Assembly: GCA_900618425.1 (NCBI GenBank)
Contig: UZAN01039920.1
Span: forward strand, 19,039 to 83,038
DNA length: 64,000 nucleotides
Direction: 5' to 3'
Source of the DNA: Echinostoma caproni
Lineage: Eukaryota > Platyhelminthes > Trematoda > Plagiorchiida > Echinostomatidae
The position numbers were made by a program, and so were the translations under genes. Shown here one piece after another: positions 10,313 to 23,489 of the stretch. Positions within the stretch are counted from its first letter, which is position 1. Each line of letters begins with the position of its first letter. Under the pieces are notes generated by a model. The model made no database searches, was not told the origin of the DNA, and saw only the letters and a program-made list of their open reading frames with translations.

Positions 10313-13300
10313 CAGGGCTGAAGCAAAATACTGACTCTTGTTTGTTCATGTTTTATCTACATTGAGAGTCAGTCAGTTCACTGTTGACCCAACAGCAACC
10401 AAGGGAGAAACCGGTAACTACTTTTTAATGCCAATTGAAAGGCGTTCCTACAAGTTAATGGGTAACTTGAGTTTAATGAATTTTTGAAACCCCAAGTTGG
10501 GAATATTCTCAACGACGAACGAAGTCGATGGTATATGCATCTCCAAACAGCGAACGGAAGTTGCTGTTGATAATAGTGGGAACGGAAATCTGGGAAAAAG
10601 TTTTCTTACTTAATCTTTCTTTCCAACCGCTGTGATGACTCTCCCGTTGTCCTTGTGAGATTTTGACTTTGTTCTATACAACTCTCGGAAAACCTGCTAT
10701 TTCTGAAGAGGGGAATGTATAACTTAGGGATTTTACTGCGCTGTAATGACATTTCGTGATAACCGTCACCAATTTCACACTGATCGTAGTTGAGCTAACC
10801 CAGCTGAAATGAACTAGTAAAAAACATGACAATAACCAGGATAAATGACAAAAATGCGTTTTTTCAAATAATTGGACGGCACAGAAAAAGTTAAAGGTCT
10901 CACCAAGTGTGGTCAGAATAAATAATCAGTTAGCAACACATCTCAGCCCTACTCTATTGGTATTGAATTTCTAGAACTTCCCGTTTTTCAAGCCTAATCG
11001 TTTATACCAACAGAATTTAAAAGAACGATAGGACTAATGGAAATCAACAATGCTTTAATTGACAATTGATTTGATTAGGAAAAAGGAATAACAATTATAT
11101 TACATTTGTTAGATAAACAATTCATGCAACTGATCAGATAAGCATAATTATTGAACTTTGAAAAATTGAGCAACCACCCACAATAGCCTGTTGAAGGCTG
11201 TTGTGTCTGCGAAAGTATTTTAAATCGATTGATCTTCAGTATTGAAGACGGCAAACATCTTCTTGTGCACAAATTATCAAAACGAACCGAATAAGTACTT
11301 CACCTTCGGCATGGTGATGCGAAGTGGTATTTTCTTTCAAAAAGGTTTGTTTGACGCTTTACACATAACAAGACCTACATCAACGCAAATATCCTGAACC
11401 CCACCAGGGGTTGTCATGGTTCGGCTAACGTGACATGTTGTTCCGTTTTGAGATTGGACAGTAGCAGGGGCAGCTCCATACCAGAAAAATAAAGACACTC
11501 ACGAACGCGGACGCATAACGAAAAAGACGAACGTGTTATTCATTTACTAACTCAATGAGTGCAAAAGCGTGATTAGAAATTCAGCGAATAACTGTTTATC
11601 TAATCATGTTTTCTTGATGAAAAACAAAGTTCAAAATTCAGTTCGAAGTGCGATTTATCATAAATGTGAAACTGAAAATTTTGGTCGTGCTGTACATTCT
11701 TCAGGCGTCCAGTACGCTGTAGACCGGAAAACTAACAAAGGGGCAACAATTACGCCAGTGTATCTTTGGTCCATTATTTGTCGCCTTTGAACTATCTCAC
11801 AACTTCCGGTATTTTTCCGATAGCCAACGTGAACGTTTCGGGTGGAAGCAGGAGAGAAATGTAAAAACTTAATTTTAATTCGCTCCACGAATAATGTATT
11901 TAGTAAATCTTACTGAAATTTGGGATTACACTGTAAAATTTAAATTAAATAAATAGTAGTACAATATAACCGTATTCGATGGTATTGATATATTTTGGGT
12001 GTGCTCAACTGTCTGTTTCCTCAGGTAAAACAATTTTGGATGTAAGCGAGTGTATGTGCACTTACGTAATCACAGTAGATCAAGTAAAACGTGTTTGGAT
12101 TCAGCGCTTAAACTGAAAAGCGTTTTGAGTTCAGCGAACGAATAATCAAGTAGCTGAGGCGACAAAAGAAACCGTTTCATGGAAGGTCTGGTCTCAAATG
12201 GGAATAAAAGTAGAAGAGTACAAGTTCAACTTGAAATGTTCGGCAGGTTGCTACATGCCGAATATAGAAGCAATTCACATGAATTGCATCATCATATATG
12301 TACCTACATAGAGAATGGTAATGCAATACAGCTAGTTATACAATGAGAGCGAGGATATGATAATAATACATGGGAATAAAATAAAGGAATTGTCAAAGAT
12401 GGTGTTTACGAACAGTTGGGGGAGGGGCTAATGGTGGTACAAGATGATTACCATGGCAGAACAAATCGCATTATGAAGTTTTTTTCACGCCGAAGTTGGG
12501 CTTGATCCGGCTAATAGCATTCTGCTTGGAGAACTCCCAGTATCCCCAAGTAATCAGGTTTGACCAAGACACGAAAAACGCAGAGTTTCCCGATAGAGTA
12601 CCGGGTAGAAACAAGTACTCCCACAGTGCTTGGTCTAAGGGAAAAGAATTTTCTGAACTAGCCTAAAATTTACACTTGATCACTAAAAAGCAGTCAATTT
12701 GATGTACTACACACCGAAAGTATACTGAAAAAGGTAAACGTAACTTGAGGAAACTGAATAGTTCGACATATGTTTCATCGCGTTAGAGATTTGATTGTCC
12801 TCTCATTGGCGAACATAGTGGACTGCAACACAATGTTGATGATAAACCGCTTTCAATTAAACCGACCCATGTTCATGATGCATATATGAATCCATGTATC
12901 TTTTCAACGGGTGCGCATTTTCGACCGGGGATGATAGTTGTGTCATGTTTGGGTATAAAACTCGAAAAGAATAATAATTCGTCGAAGACATATTGATCGA
13001 TTTTCTCATTGTAGTTTCACAGACTTTGGGATGACACAGGTATGGCACTTTATAGAGCGGGTTTCATGTGAACGCCACTTTGCAACGTGAAATGGAGACA
13101 CTGGATTACTTAAGTGTACTAGTGATGAATTGGAGTCGGTATTGACAACAAACCCATGAACGGTGGCAAACAATATCTCATTCCATTTCAAGCTCAAACT
13201 CCTGTGTAGAACGAAATCATGACATGTGATTCTTTTGAAGCAATAAGAAGTTTGACGCACCTGACAGAAGAAGAGGTACCGTGTCAGAATGCGTGATTTG

Positions 13301-14699
13301 CTGAAAAATTCATCTTAACCGAAATTCCCCTAGCATCTAATATGGGTTTTAATGCGAGCAAAACATTGAAACTGAATTCAGTCATCTCAACATCGTTTTT
13401 ATTCACTACCTCAACGAGTGAACACCAAAAAATGCACCTTTTGTTCGTAAGGATTTAAAAACTTTCTCCACAGCAGACCTCATTAATGTTCTGCATTAAT
13501 CTAAACCGTCCTCCACTGCTGATTTGGATGTTCAGATTTTATGTTGAGCATCTTGTGAAACCATTGACTGAGTAGAGAAATGAAACTTTACCAGGATTTT
13601 CTACTCCTGGCTGCTAGCATTTAGTTACCATTTTTCAAAATTTCTTAAGAGCCAAAATTATCTTTGTTAAAAGCGATTTATTTCAACAGCTTTCCTGCCA
13701 ATTACGATAAAATTTACTGTGGTAGTCTATCACTAGATGACTTTAAGTTTATCCGTCCGATTTTCTGAACTTTTTCATTTAGCATATAAATCCCTAAATA
13801 AACATATCTTATGCATACTATCCAGTAAATACCAAATCATTCGAGAACATCCCTTCTATTGTTTATGACCTTATGATGCAGTACTCTGATTCCATCTTTG
13901 AAAATTCTTAGGCTTTTGGCCGCTTGTACCTTGTCTGCTTATGAAACTACTTTAGACCTATAAGTCAGTACACGAAGTTTGAGCATATGATTTTCTATAC
14001 CACCGATAAAAACAAGAAGTTCTCCGGTCTTTTGTTCTTTCATTTTCTTATACTTCTTTTAGTGATCTGTAACCGTACTTCTTGTAGGCGTTATTGATTT
14101 GTTACCTTGTCACGCTATTTGTAATCCTTCAGATTTTAGTAGATTCTATGGAAACGAATCAATTAACTTCAAACAAAAACGCTCTCCTAAATGAAATGTA
14201 TTTTCAATTTTTTTCAAACTAAATCACTATGCTAAAGTTCCCATTTTATATCTAAAATGAGTTTTCTTAAATATCTGAAGATTAATAGAGATACGATTCT
14301 AAATTGGATATGCCTTATTCAGTGCTGTGTAGGGAGCTATATGCACATGTCTTTTGAATTATGCGAGTTACTGCTGTTTGAACTTCAAACTCCGGATTTG
14401 CTTGTCACTCTAATCTGTCTTCGATTCAACGTTAAGCTATTCGCTCATTGCTTACTTGGTCTTCCGAAACAGGGCTTGGAGATTCTACGACGTGTAGTCT
14501 CTTTACCGAACTTATTAATCGGTTTATTGATTCTCGTGTAGCCTCGGTCAACATGACGATCCCGAACCGCGCACATCCATTGTGAAATGGCATATCACAG
14601 TCTCACTCTATCGCATCCACCGACTCGTAATTTAATACCTATTTTGTAGAACAAAGCTTTTCAGATACTTGGCTTCACAATAACTACGTTTCTTTTATT
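10313..14699. other. AT-rich intergenic sequence
   Basis: No supported gene. Open frames at 11569-11888 and 12857-13260 overlap on both strands, lack splice signals and match no family I know. No repeat copy recognised. Confidence 0.4.
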
Positions 14700-14860
14700 G
14701 AACATACAGTGATAAAACGTTTAGGAACCGGGAAGTGTCGATCAAAGGGCTGCCATGCAACACATATTCGGGAGTCAAGTGGTGATAATGGGATTCAAAC
14801 ACACGTGCTTTGGGTGATACTTGGGTTAAGTTACCACTGGACCATCAGCACTAATTCAAT
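14700..14860 (-). repeat. tRNA-derived SINE (minus strand)
   Basis: On the minus strand TGATGGTCCAGTGGTAA (14847-14831) is a box A/D-arm-like stretch, and GTTTGAATCCC (14800-14790) is a good box B. About 30 bases separate them. A body of some 90 bases follows towards 14700. The head differs from that at 4300, so it may come from another tRNA or SINE family. Confidence 0.5.
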
Positions 14861-15391
14861 TTCAAGACTCACTCTTTCTGCATGCTATCGTTGACCAGTT
14901 TGAAACAATCATCCATACAAATGCAAATCAACATAACGGCCGTAGAGCACTTTTCAATCCACCTCGTTTCTAAAATGATTTCCAGTTTTAACATTTATAT
15001 AAGATAAGAAAGGTAGAAGTAAGTTACTCATTGTTAATCATCGTTACCTATTGTGTCACTGAAGATAAACTATATCTCAAACATCTGCGACAACGTTTTC
15101 AAATAGCTTACTTAAAATTCATCTTCAGTGGCATAAATAATTACCTTGTCCGAAGCTTCCTCCTCTGGTGTGCGAGTCGTTAAGGACTCAGTGTAACAGG
15201 CCCCATTACGTGCGCAACTTCCAGTTTGAATGAATTTAGCGACTAAAATTTTGATACATTTATACAAATGAGTCTGATTCTTCTTGCAGACCAATTAGGT
15301 GCTCATCGTTACACCATGCCCCTTAGGATTGTTTTCAAACAAAAAATAAACATTTCTATCTTATGTAAATGCATGAAATTGTGGGAATAAA

Positions 15392-15488
15392 CGATCTCCC
15401 AAGGAGTGAACCCCACACCCAAGAGCATTATGAGTGTCTATTGCCTCTGAACGACCGAATGGGTTAATCTAGGCTTGATACTCTGAAT
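15392..15488 (+). repeat. Dispersed repeat, copy 1 (partner at 55151-55248)
   Basis: This stretch aligns over about 97 bases with 55151-55248 in the same orientation. Shared blocks include CGATCTC(C/T)CAAGGAGTGAA, CCACACC, AAGAGC/AAGAACAT, GAGTG and TAATCTA(G/A). No coding potential and no tRNA head inside. In the second copy the repeat runs straight into a SINE, so it may be part of a larger composite element. Confidence 0.6.
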
Positions 15489-16502
15489 AAAAAATGAAAA
15501 TAATCTTTAATAATTCTATTATGCTTTTCCCTTCAGTTCATATCACAGGAAACAAACTTCTTTTTTCTCACAAATTGTTTTTGTTTTTGAACTGACTGTA
15601 AAATTGCTCCAATAATTCATTCACAGTAAGACAATTATGAGACGCATTACATAATATCACAGATTCAAAGATTTATTATTATAGGAATAACTTACAAGCT
15701 CATGCTTTCCTCGTCCCCGAGGTTCGTGTGGTGATTAAAGATCAGTGATACATACAATTCGTTGTGTACAATGCCAGTTATTACATTGAACCCTAACCCG
15801 TCAAAGTGCATCATCTTGTGTTTGGAATAATTAAACATTTCGAAGTTGAACTGGATGGAGTTTGCCTGCGCTGTCGAACGCCGTCAAAAGAATAAAATAG
15901 GTCGGGGAATGTGGTAGTCGGAGATTACCCCAGGGACTGAACAATCAATAATGAGAAAAAAAACAGGTTTCACAATTTGGCAAAGTAACTGTTTGGCAGT
16001 TGGAGCACGTTGGTTAGAAGTTCATAAATATGCACAATGATGCTAGCCAAAATCCCACTAAATATAACTTGTGCGTTTGTTTACTGGCGACTGGGATGTT
16101 CAGTTGTTGAGAGAACGTACATAATATCATTTTGACTCTTGTCATGGGACTGTAGTAAACATTCTCTCAATCAACGTGATCATAGTAGTATCTCTCTATA
16201 AACAATGTATTATTCAGTCTAGGACTGTAATGGACTTCATCAAACTTATGGAAAACGCAACAGAGAGGGCTGGGATACGATTTCATCCTTGATAAAACTC
16301 ATTCTTAGTGGTCGCTAGACTTGTATCTCTGTAGTCGTTCGAACCGCTAACATTCTGGTCTCGAGAAACGAGACCCTTACGTATTTACTGAATCACGCTG
16401 TCATTATTCTGCCATTCTGAACAACCTATCTTAAACGAATGGCGCATAACAAATGTTAGAAGTTTACAGAATACGTAAGCAGGGATGCAGTGCTGTTTGC
16501 AG
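15489..16502. other. AT-rich intergenic sequence
   Basis: Nothing recognisable. Confidence 0.4.
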
Positions 16503-16691
16503 CCAGTAAATTTGCTGAGTTTATCTTCTCCGCAAACTGACAATCAAATGGATACCTCACAGGAACAACTGCTGCTGAAAAACATTTACTGGACCCTTGG
16601 AAATCGGAGCATTCGGAACAGGAAGCGAAAACGATACAACGCTATAATCTTGATCATAGAACTGAGAACAGCATGCGCTTCAGAGACCTAA
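16503..16691 (+). CDS. Weak candidate terminal exon, unknown protein
   Basis: GCTGTTTGCAG at 16492-16502 is a fair splice acceptor, and the frame that follows stays open to a TAA at 16689-16691. It encodes a polar stretch rich in Gln, Ser and Asn, then a basic patch (RNRKRKRY). No domain is recognised, no good donor lies inside it, and no clear polyadenylation signal sits just downstream. It could be a chance open frame. Confidence 0.15.
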   Translation, partial: PVNLLSLSSPQTDNQMDTSQEQLLLKNIYWTLGNRSIRNRKRKRYNAIILIIELRTACASET

Positions 16692-19019
16692 TCAAAACTG
16701 TCCCGTGTTCAAGGAAACCCACAGCTAAACGAAGAAGATTGACAGCGGTGTAAACATACGTGAGGTGTACTTGTGTGTTCATTTTCACAAGCGAAAAACT
16801 GGAAGAATAGATATCTAACCGGTTATAGGCTGCTGATGTAGGTGAATAAGTCAAGAGTTAGAGGTGCTCATTGAAATCCATTTTCGTTTACACATTCAAT
16901 TTATTAGTCTCGTATATTTGATCTCATGCAGTATCATTCGTTTTATGCGATCCAAAACACGCCAACTGCTATGAAACCTGAGTCAACCAGATCATTTGGG
17001 AAAAAACATAACAACTTCGGTTTGAGAGTTCCATAAAAACTTATAATTCTGCATGGTTAGACGTTACCGTACACGCAGCGAAGCAATCTCAATCATAAAT
17101 AGTAGACCACTTATCAGTCGTAAACACTGAATCGGTTTTCGGTCCACAGTATCATTTTCATTTTGAAAGAAATGATTATGGTTCAAATAAAACTATTCAA
17201 GATGTTTCCTCCATTTAGTTGAAAGTTTCACGATGTGGCTTCATCACATAATAATACGCTTATTCTATATTTGATCATACATTTTGCAATATGCCCATTA
17301 TTTCATAAGGACGTCCAACTATGAACAAACAATAATACCCTGTGCAAATGAAATATATAGGTGGTTGGAGATAGTCTTGAAGTCATTCAATTAACATTGT
17401 TTTGATGCTATTTGAACAACGATTACAACACGTTTCACCTCATTTGTCCCTAAAAGGTCGCAGTGTATTGATTGTAACTGATGTGAAACCACGGCAGCTG
17501 AGTGGTGTTGGCTAACCCCGTTTGTGAATATAGGTTGAGAGTGATGAAGTGGAACTTGACTGTTTACAGACTGCATAGGGTGTTGAGACAAAAATATGTG
17601 GAGAATGAGGGGATTCTTTTGAAATAATTTTAAAAACTGGAAGAGTTCTCCCGTGGTTAATGAAAACCCTACCTGGATTGAGTTCGTTTCTCCCGACTGT
17701 AATCGGTATCGAAAACCGTGGTAAACCGTGGGCTCATCGCAGTCTGGTTGCATAAGCTTTCGGATTTGATTTTAGGGAATTGGATACACGAATCGGAAAT
17801 CTATCCAGTCACAAACAGACAACAAAAACTTTGACTGACTGAAGCTTTATCCAATATTGCCAATTGTTTCAGTCCCAGTTTTGCGCTTTTAGACAGAAAG
17901 ACGATAACAGTTGTTGGCCTCTGGAAGTTTACTGCTTTCTCTAAAATGTATTCGTAAATATTAGACTTAACCGTAAAACTTCAATTCCGCACGATGTTAT
18001 GTTTTTATTGTGGAGAAGAAAGCACCACGTCCACGGAACAAAGCATGTGGTGAAGTCAGATGAGGCAATGCTATAAACTGTAAAATGATCACAACGGTAT
18101 TAGTTACAAAAGAATATTTCCCAATTTTTTTGATGGATTTATAAGATATGACGCGTCTTAACACGGCAATCTAAATAACCTGGTGGTATCTTGTATTTGT
18201 ATTTGTGTATACTTTTACGTGGACAAATCTCTTAATTTCAATTAAAAATTACACATCTAATTATAAGAAGGAAATATTACTCGTGAAACATTATACCTAC
18301 AAGGCTGCTGAGAAATTCAGAAGAAACACTCTATTGGTTTACAGGGATTCTAATCGAAATGGAAACTGAAGAATTTCTGTAGGGGCTAATTAGAGAGGTG
18401 ATAAACAGTATATAGAACGCGTGGGTAATGAGAGCGGCATTTGGATAGGTCGCCGTGTAAAGGATGAGTGCGGTCAGAGAGGACCTTCTGTGCAAATGTT
18501 TCACATGCGGATAAGTGACGTTTATACGGTGTTTTTAGGTATTTCGTCATCGGGTATAATAAACACGAGCCTGATAATCAACAAACCGCGACGTAGAATT
18601 TTGAACTCTTTCCTAAGTGGTCTAGCAAAAACCACCGGGAAACAATAACGAAGAACAGCAGAAAAACATTGATAACGGAAAAGGAAATTGTTGTGCCGTT
18701 CAAAACATTTGTTCAATATCAGTTGTATTCATTGCCCCCTTGAACGCGCAACATCAGTACTCGATACACACACAGACGTACAGACATACACGCACGTGAC
18801 ATGGACGTTCCTCACATGCAACCTTGATTACATTGACCAATCAGACTGCACCACGTGTATGCATAGTATTGATTGGATCACTGCCGATTACTTGTACGGC
18901 CATTACCAGCTAAGGGTATGCTTCTGTCATTGTACATGAATTACGTTGCTACTGTTCTCTGCTAATTTAAAAGATTTACTTACGTGCATATTACGAGTCT
19001 TATTGAATACACCAGAAAT
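16692..19019. other. AT-rich intergenic sequence
   Basis: No supported gene or repeat. The minus-strand open frame 17391-17753 has a possible donor (CAATCCAG followed by GTAGGG, at about 17680) but no family resemblance. Confidence 0.35.
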
Positions 19020-19667
19020 GAATTTTTGTTTGGCACTGAAATGTTCAAGCTTTCGAAGCTTTTGATGTCATATCACGCAGTGTCTTCAGCCAAAGACGAT
19101 CTGAATCTTTGAGGCCTCAGCCGGGGAGCCGGGAAACCCCAACGGAAGCCAGATCCGAGCACAACCCCTTTAACCCTCTGCGCCACGCCATAGCCTGCCC
19201 ACCTCGCTGTTTCTTCCAGCCTGAACCAATCTTCGCGAATAGTGCACGGTGTGGCAGACGGTGCACAGACATTCTTATGTCGTGCCCTAGCCGCCGAAGA
19301 CGATGCTGTGAAAGTAGTCTGCTTAAAGGAAGACTATCTGATCCTAGAACATGTCACCTTACCTCACCGATATTCACGCGATGCTCCCACCATACGCGGG
19401 CGACGTTGCGCAGACAACGGTTGTGGAATACGGATAGTCGTGAGACGTAATCTGCTCTGAGAAGCCAGGTCTCGCAGCCATAGAACGACATGAAACGTAC
19501 CGTTGCGCAATACACATGCCCCTTCAGTGGAAAGCATATCTCACGCCAGTGCCAGAGATGCCACAGATTAGCGAACGCTAATCAAGCGTGGATCGCGCGT
19601 TGAGAGATCTCCTCGTCCACACCTCCGCCTGCCGTTGTGCAACTCCTGGGGTAGACAAAGCTTCAGA

Positions 19668-19982
19668 CTACTTCCAGGATATCATTATCCAGCGAACAAG
19701 TAGAAACGGGTTCTTGTCAATGTTGCAACAAGACTTTGCACTTTGAAGGTGCAAACGACGTACCACAGTGAAAACCTCAATTGCCAAACGGTTCAACGAC
19801 TCTTGATTCGTTGATGCGTTGTCATCCAGTAAGACAATATCATCGGCATACTCTAAGTCTATCATTCTATTTCCAGGAAAAAACTTGACGCTAGCTTGCG
19901 TTACATTATACAACGTGTTTTGTAGAATATCCTCTATGGCAACGTTAAGAAGAAACGGAGAGATAGGACAATCCTGTCGCAC
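19668..19982 (-). pseudogene. RT palm fragment of the RTE-type LINE
   Basis: This is the longest stretch of the RT that stays in one frame, about 104 residues. It holds the GCPISPF-like block (here DCPISPF, with Gly changed to Asp) and an intact YADD at residues 45-48, followed by the thumb-side segment. It is part of the element at 19020-22847 and has no host function. Confidence 0.85.
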
Positions 19983-21268
19983 CCTACTGTTGATAGAAAA
20001 TGGAGTTGAGAATTCACCATAGACCGTAACCTTTCCCGATGTCTGGTGATAGATCGCTTTTAGGAATAAAACATATTTCTCAGGTACTCCGTATCTCCGC
20101 AGACAGTTCCACAGTACCGGGCGATCGAGAGAGTCGAAGGTCGATCAGATGTCCAAGAAGCACGACGATAGTTAGCCGTCTGTATGCGTGCCGGTGTTCT
20201 AGTTGCTGATGGAAGGGATAAGATTTGATCTATGTAACCACTGCGTTCACGGGACCCGACCTGCTCCTCGCGGATTTGCTTCTCATGAAATGGGCTTAAA
20301 ATAAACGCTAGCAGCTTCGGCGCTATTGGAATCAGAATTTTGCCCCTGTGGTTGGAACAGGCGTTGCGACAGTCCTTATTGCAGATGGGTGTAACAATCG
20401 ATTGTATGTAGTACACTTTCAGTTTCCCAGATATTCGAGAACAGTCTCACAAGCTCTTCCATGAGAGCTTTTCCACCATCTTTAAAAGGGCGGGTGGTAG
20501 GCCGTATGATCCAGCTGCCTTGTGGCGTTTCAGGGCGTTTCCATTCCGATCTCCGCTTCTGTGTGAGGTTCCCTGGATAGTGACCAGAGTGCACTCTCAA
20601 GAGAACTCCCTGGAGGGAAGGGTAGTTGAACTGCGATGTGATGTGCTCTGTCCAGAGTTCCAAGCGTCGATGAGAACTGTATCTTAGGGTGGCGTCTACT
20701 TCGCAAATTGTTTCAATAACGCACTGTCTTTTGGGGCCCGTGGCACGGATGAGCTGAAATAGTTGCCGGGTGTTCCCACATCTAGCTGCTGATTCCACCT
20801 CCTTTACACGCAGCGTCCACCAGGCTTCTCGATCGTTTCTGAAACGTTTTGGTAGTTCACGCTTCAGGGCGAGGGACTGTTCACTATACTCCCTGTGTGC
20901 CGGGATTGCTCGAGATGTGTCAATAATTCTGATAGAGTTAGATGAGACCTAGTGATTTACAACTCGGCGGGTTAGACCATAACTGTACATGCTGGCTGAG
21001 TGCATTGATGTTTGAATGGTTATCCAGTGTTGATCTACGCTTCTTATGGGTGAGGGTATTAGTTAGCCTTGCGGCCAAATCGTTTTGGTAATCGGCTAGC
21101 ACGGCCGGATCATAAAGATTGGCGAGATCAAGCTGTTTGCATTTCGTCCTTTTGCAGCCACCAACTCGCATAGACAACTTGACACATACCAGTGCGTGCT
21201 CGGAGTCCAAGCAGGTAGAACAATAAGAATAGCATTCATTCACACATTCTCTCCATCTCAGCTAATAA

Positions 21269-21607
21269 CTATATGATCAATCTCAATCCACATGTGTGCC
21301 GAATAGGGGTTACGCCAAGTGACAGGGTTACACTTTGGGTGTCTGAAATTCGTGCTAACGAGGAACACACCGTGCTCTGAGTACATGCTAAGAAGTCTAT
21401 CCCCATTATCTGAACGATAGCCATCAAGACCATGATGAGATGGGTCTCATCGGGTGACAGACGACCAACGCTTGCGTTTGAGTCTCCGGCCAGGATCACG
21501 ATATCCGTCTTAGGTGCTTTGAGAAGAAGCTCATTTAGGTTGTAATAGAAAGCGTCCTTGACTGTATCCGGGCGCGTATGCAGGAACCCCGAATAAGCAT
21601 AGTTCAT
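21269..21607 (-). pseudogene. AP-endonuclease fragment of the RTE-type LINE
   Basis: The AYSG/AYAPT-like start, the AGDSNASVG block (normally GDxNA, metal and phosphate binding) and SSLARISDTQ (usually a TNFRNSRS-like block) follow in order. The frame breaks before the H-I-hydrophobic end of the domain, which continues at about 21240-21200 (DSEHALVCVKL). Confidence 0.8.
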
Positions 21608-22847
21608 TTGGTTTCTACTTTTTAACCTTACTTGAGCCTCTGAGTTTCACTGCGCATCAGTCGGTTATCTATGGGGATCCAGTCCAATAAACCCGCCTCG
21701 GCTCTGGTGCTCAAGTCAATACCAATGCCTGCTTGACCCAGAAAAACGCAGTTGAAACGCTTCTTTTGGATTGGAAGGGGCCGTTAATCGGATCCCTTAG
21801 CTCGAATCCTGAATGCGTGTTTCCGAGAGGCAACACACATCAATCTCTAGACCTTTAAGCGTACGAGCTTGTTGTCTTATACTCATTGGAATTCCTACAC
21901 TGAACGTAGCCAGTTTGAACGCAGAGTGAGGTCAGCTCCGAATGACAAGGTATTGCTGAGATAGATGTCAAGGAGGATAGCGGCGAGCTACAACATGAGT
22001 CTACATCAGTGGAACCGTCCCAGTCCCACAGTGGAAACATTTGGGATGTTGTATGGGGAGTGGCAAGTGGAAGTGTTGCTTGCAGATTTTAAAAGAGAGC
22101 TTGCATGCGTGTGAGATTCTGAGAACTTTGTGAATGCGTAAGTTCATAAATTCATGGTTGTTTCGAGTCAGTGGTACTACCCGGTTGCCCTGGCCGTAGT
22201 AGAGGGTTTTCTTGGGGGACTCTACCCGGAGCCTTTGGTTAATTAACCTAACCCACAAGGCATTGGGGTGGAGTAAAGAGTCCAGAATCCTCTGGGAGCC
22301 GATGAGTGAGGGACCAGTTCATACGCATTTTGGATGTAGCCAAATACCCAGGGTAGCCAGATTGCGCTTTAGCCGCGCACTTCTCGGGGAGCTTCACAGT
22401 GGTCAACTTCAAAGGTTAACTTTGGAGACCAGTTCTGTTGCGTCAAGGATTGGTGCCACTATGAGCTTCTAAAGCCAGGTGTATGTAGTTTAGAATCAGA
22501 GTATAGCAAATTCTCCAGATTGACTATCAATGGTCAATCAATCCGGCGGAAATCGCCGGGCATTCGCCTTTGCCCTTCAACTTGAAAGCTAACACCTCCG
22601 CCTCGAGATAGCAGTGGGTAGGACATCCTCAGCAGAAGCTGTTTGAGGCGCTTGGTCGTTTGGGGGCATTTATAGAGAAGTTTGGGACAAATGGCCATTT
22701 CGGAGCCTGAGACACCGACTCCCGACCGTACTGAGGCATTTTGGGATTGGAAGCTCGCTACTAGGTCACTGACAAGAATAGAAAACGAGAACGAAGAGAG
22801 TATCACTCTGTAGCACTCCCGAATTGTTCTCGACTGTTAAAGATGTT

Positions 22848-23489
22848 NNNNNNNNNNNNNNNNNNNNNNNNNNNNNNNNNNNNNNNNNNNNNNNNNNNNN
22901 NNNNNNNNNNNNNNNNNNNNNNNNNNNNNNNNNNNNNNNNNNNNNNNNNNNNNNNNNNNNNNNNNNNNNNNNNNNNNNNNNNNNNNNNNNNNNNNNNNNN
23001 NNNNNNNNNNNNNNNNNNNNNNNNNNNNNNNNNNNNNNNNNNNNNNNNNNNNNNNNNNNNNNNNNNNNNNNNNNNNNNNNNNNNNNNNNNNNNNNNNNNN
23101 NNNNNNNNNNNNNNNNNNNNNNNNNNNNNNNNNNNNNNNNNNNNNNNNNNNNNNNNNNNNNNNNNNNNNNNNNNNNNNNNNNNNNNNNNNNNNNNNNNNN
23201 NNNNNNNNNNNNNNNNNNNNNNNNNNNNNNNNNNNNNNNNNNNNNNNNNNNNNNNNNNNNNNNNNNNNNNNNNNNNNNNNNNNNNNNNNNNNNNNNNNNN
23301 NNNNNNNNNNNNNNNNNNNNNNNNNNNNNNNNNNNNNNNNNNNNNNNNNNNNNNNNNNNNNNNNNNNNNNNNNNNNNNNNNNNNNNNNNNNNNNNNNNNN
23401 NNNNNNNNNNNNNNNNNNNNNNNNNNNNNNNNNNNNNNNNNNNNNNNNNNNNNNNNNNNNNNNNNNNNNNNNNNNNNNNNNNNNNNNNN
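22848..23489. other. Assembly gap (642 N)
   Basis: A run of N with no sequence. It abuts the 5' side of the RTE-type LINE, a usual cause of scaffolding gaps. Any frame spanning it is an artefact. Confidence 0.99.

Larger units (their letters stand above)
19020..22847 (-). mobile_element. Decayed RTE-type non-LTR retrotransposon (LINE), cut by the gap
   Basis: Read on the minus strand, the parts come in normal LINE order. About 22260-21910 resembles a leader. 21900-21290 is the AP-type endonuclease, which nicks target DNA: blocks like LEIDVCCLSETRIQ and DIVILAGDSNASVGRLS, then SEHALVCVKL at about 21210. 20420-19680 is the reverse transcriptase: NHRGKI, then MRQDCPISPFLLNVAIEDIL and LEYADDIVLL, with the catalytic YADD at 19850-19839. 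19470-19100 is the C-terminal region: NRCLRNVARVWW, RLRRLGHVLRM and GWKKQRGGQ. The 3' tail fades out near 19020. This domain set matches the RTE-like LINEs common in flatworms. Stops and frameshifts break the ORF many times, so it cannot move by itself. It is visibly more GC-rich than its flanks. Its 5' end may lie within the N gap. Confidence 0.85.

Noticed and set aside
17391..17753. 120-codon minus-strand frame with a possible donor near 17680
   Set aside because: Acceptor side poor and no family match; only about 28 codons would remain as an exon.
19109..19460. Plus-strand frames of 72-113 codons
   Set aside because: They are antisense to the C-terminal region of the minus-strand RTE-type LINE.
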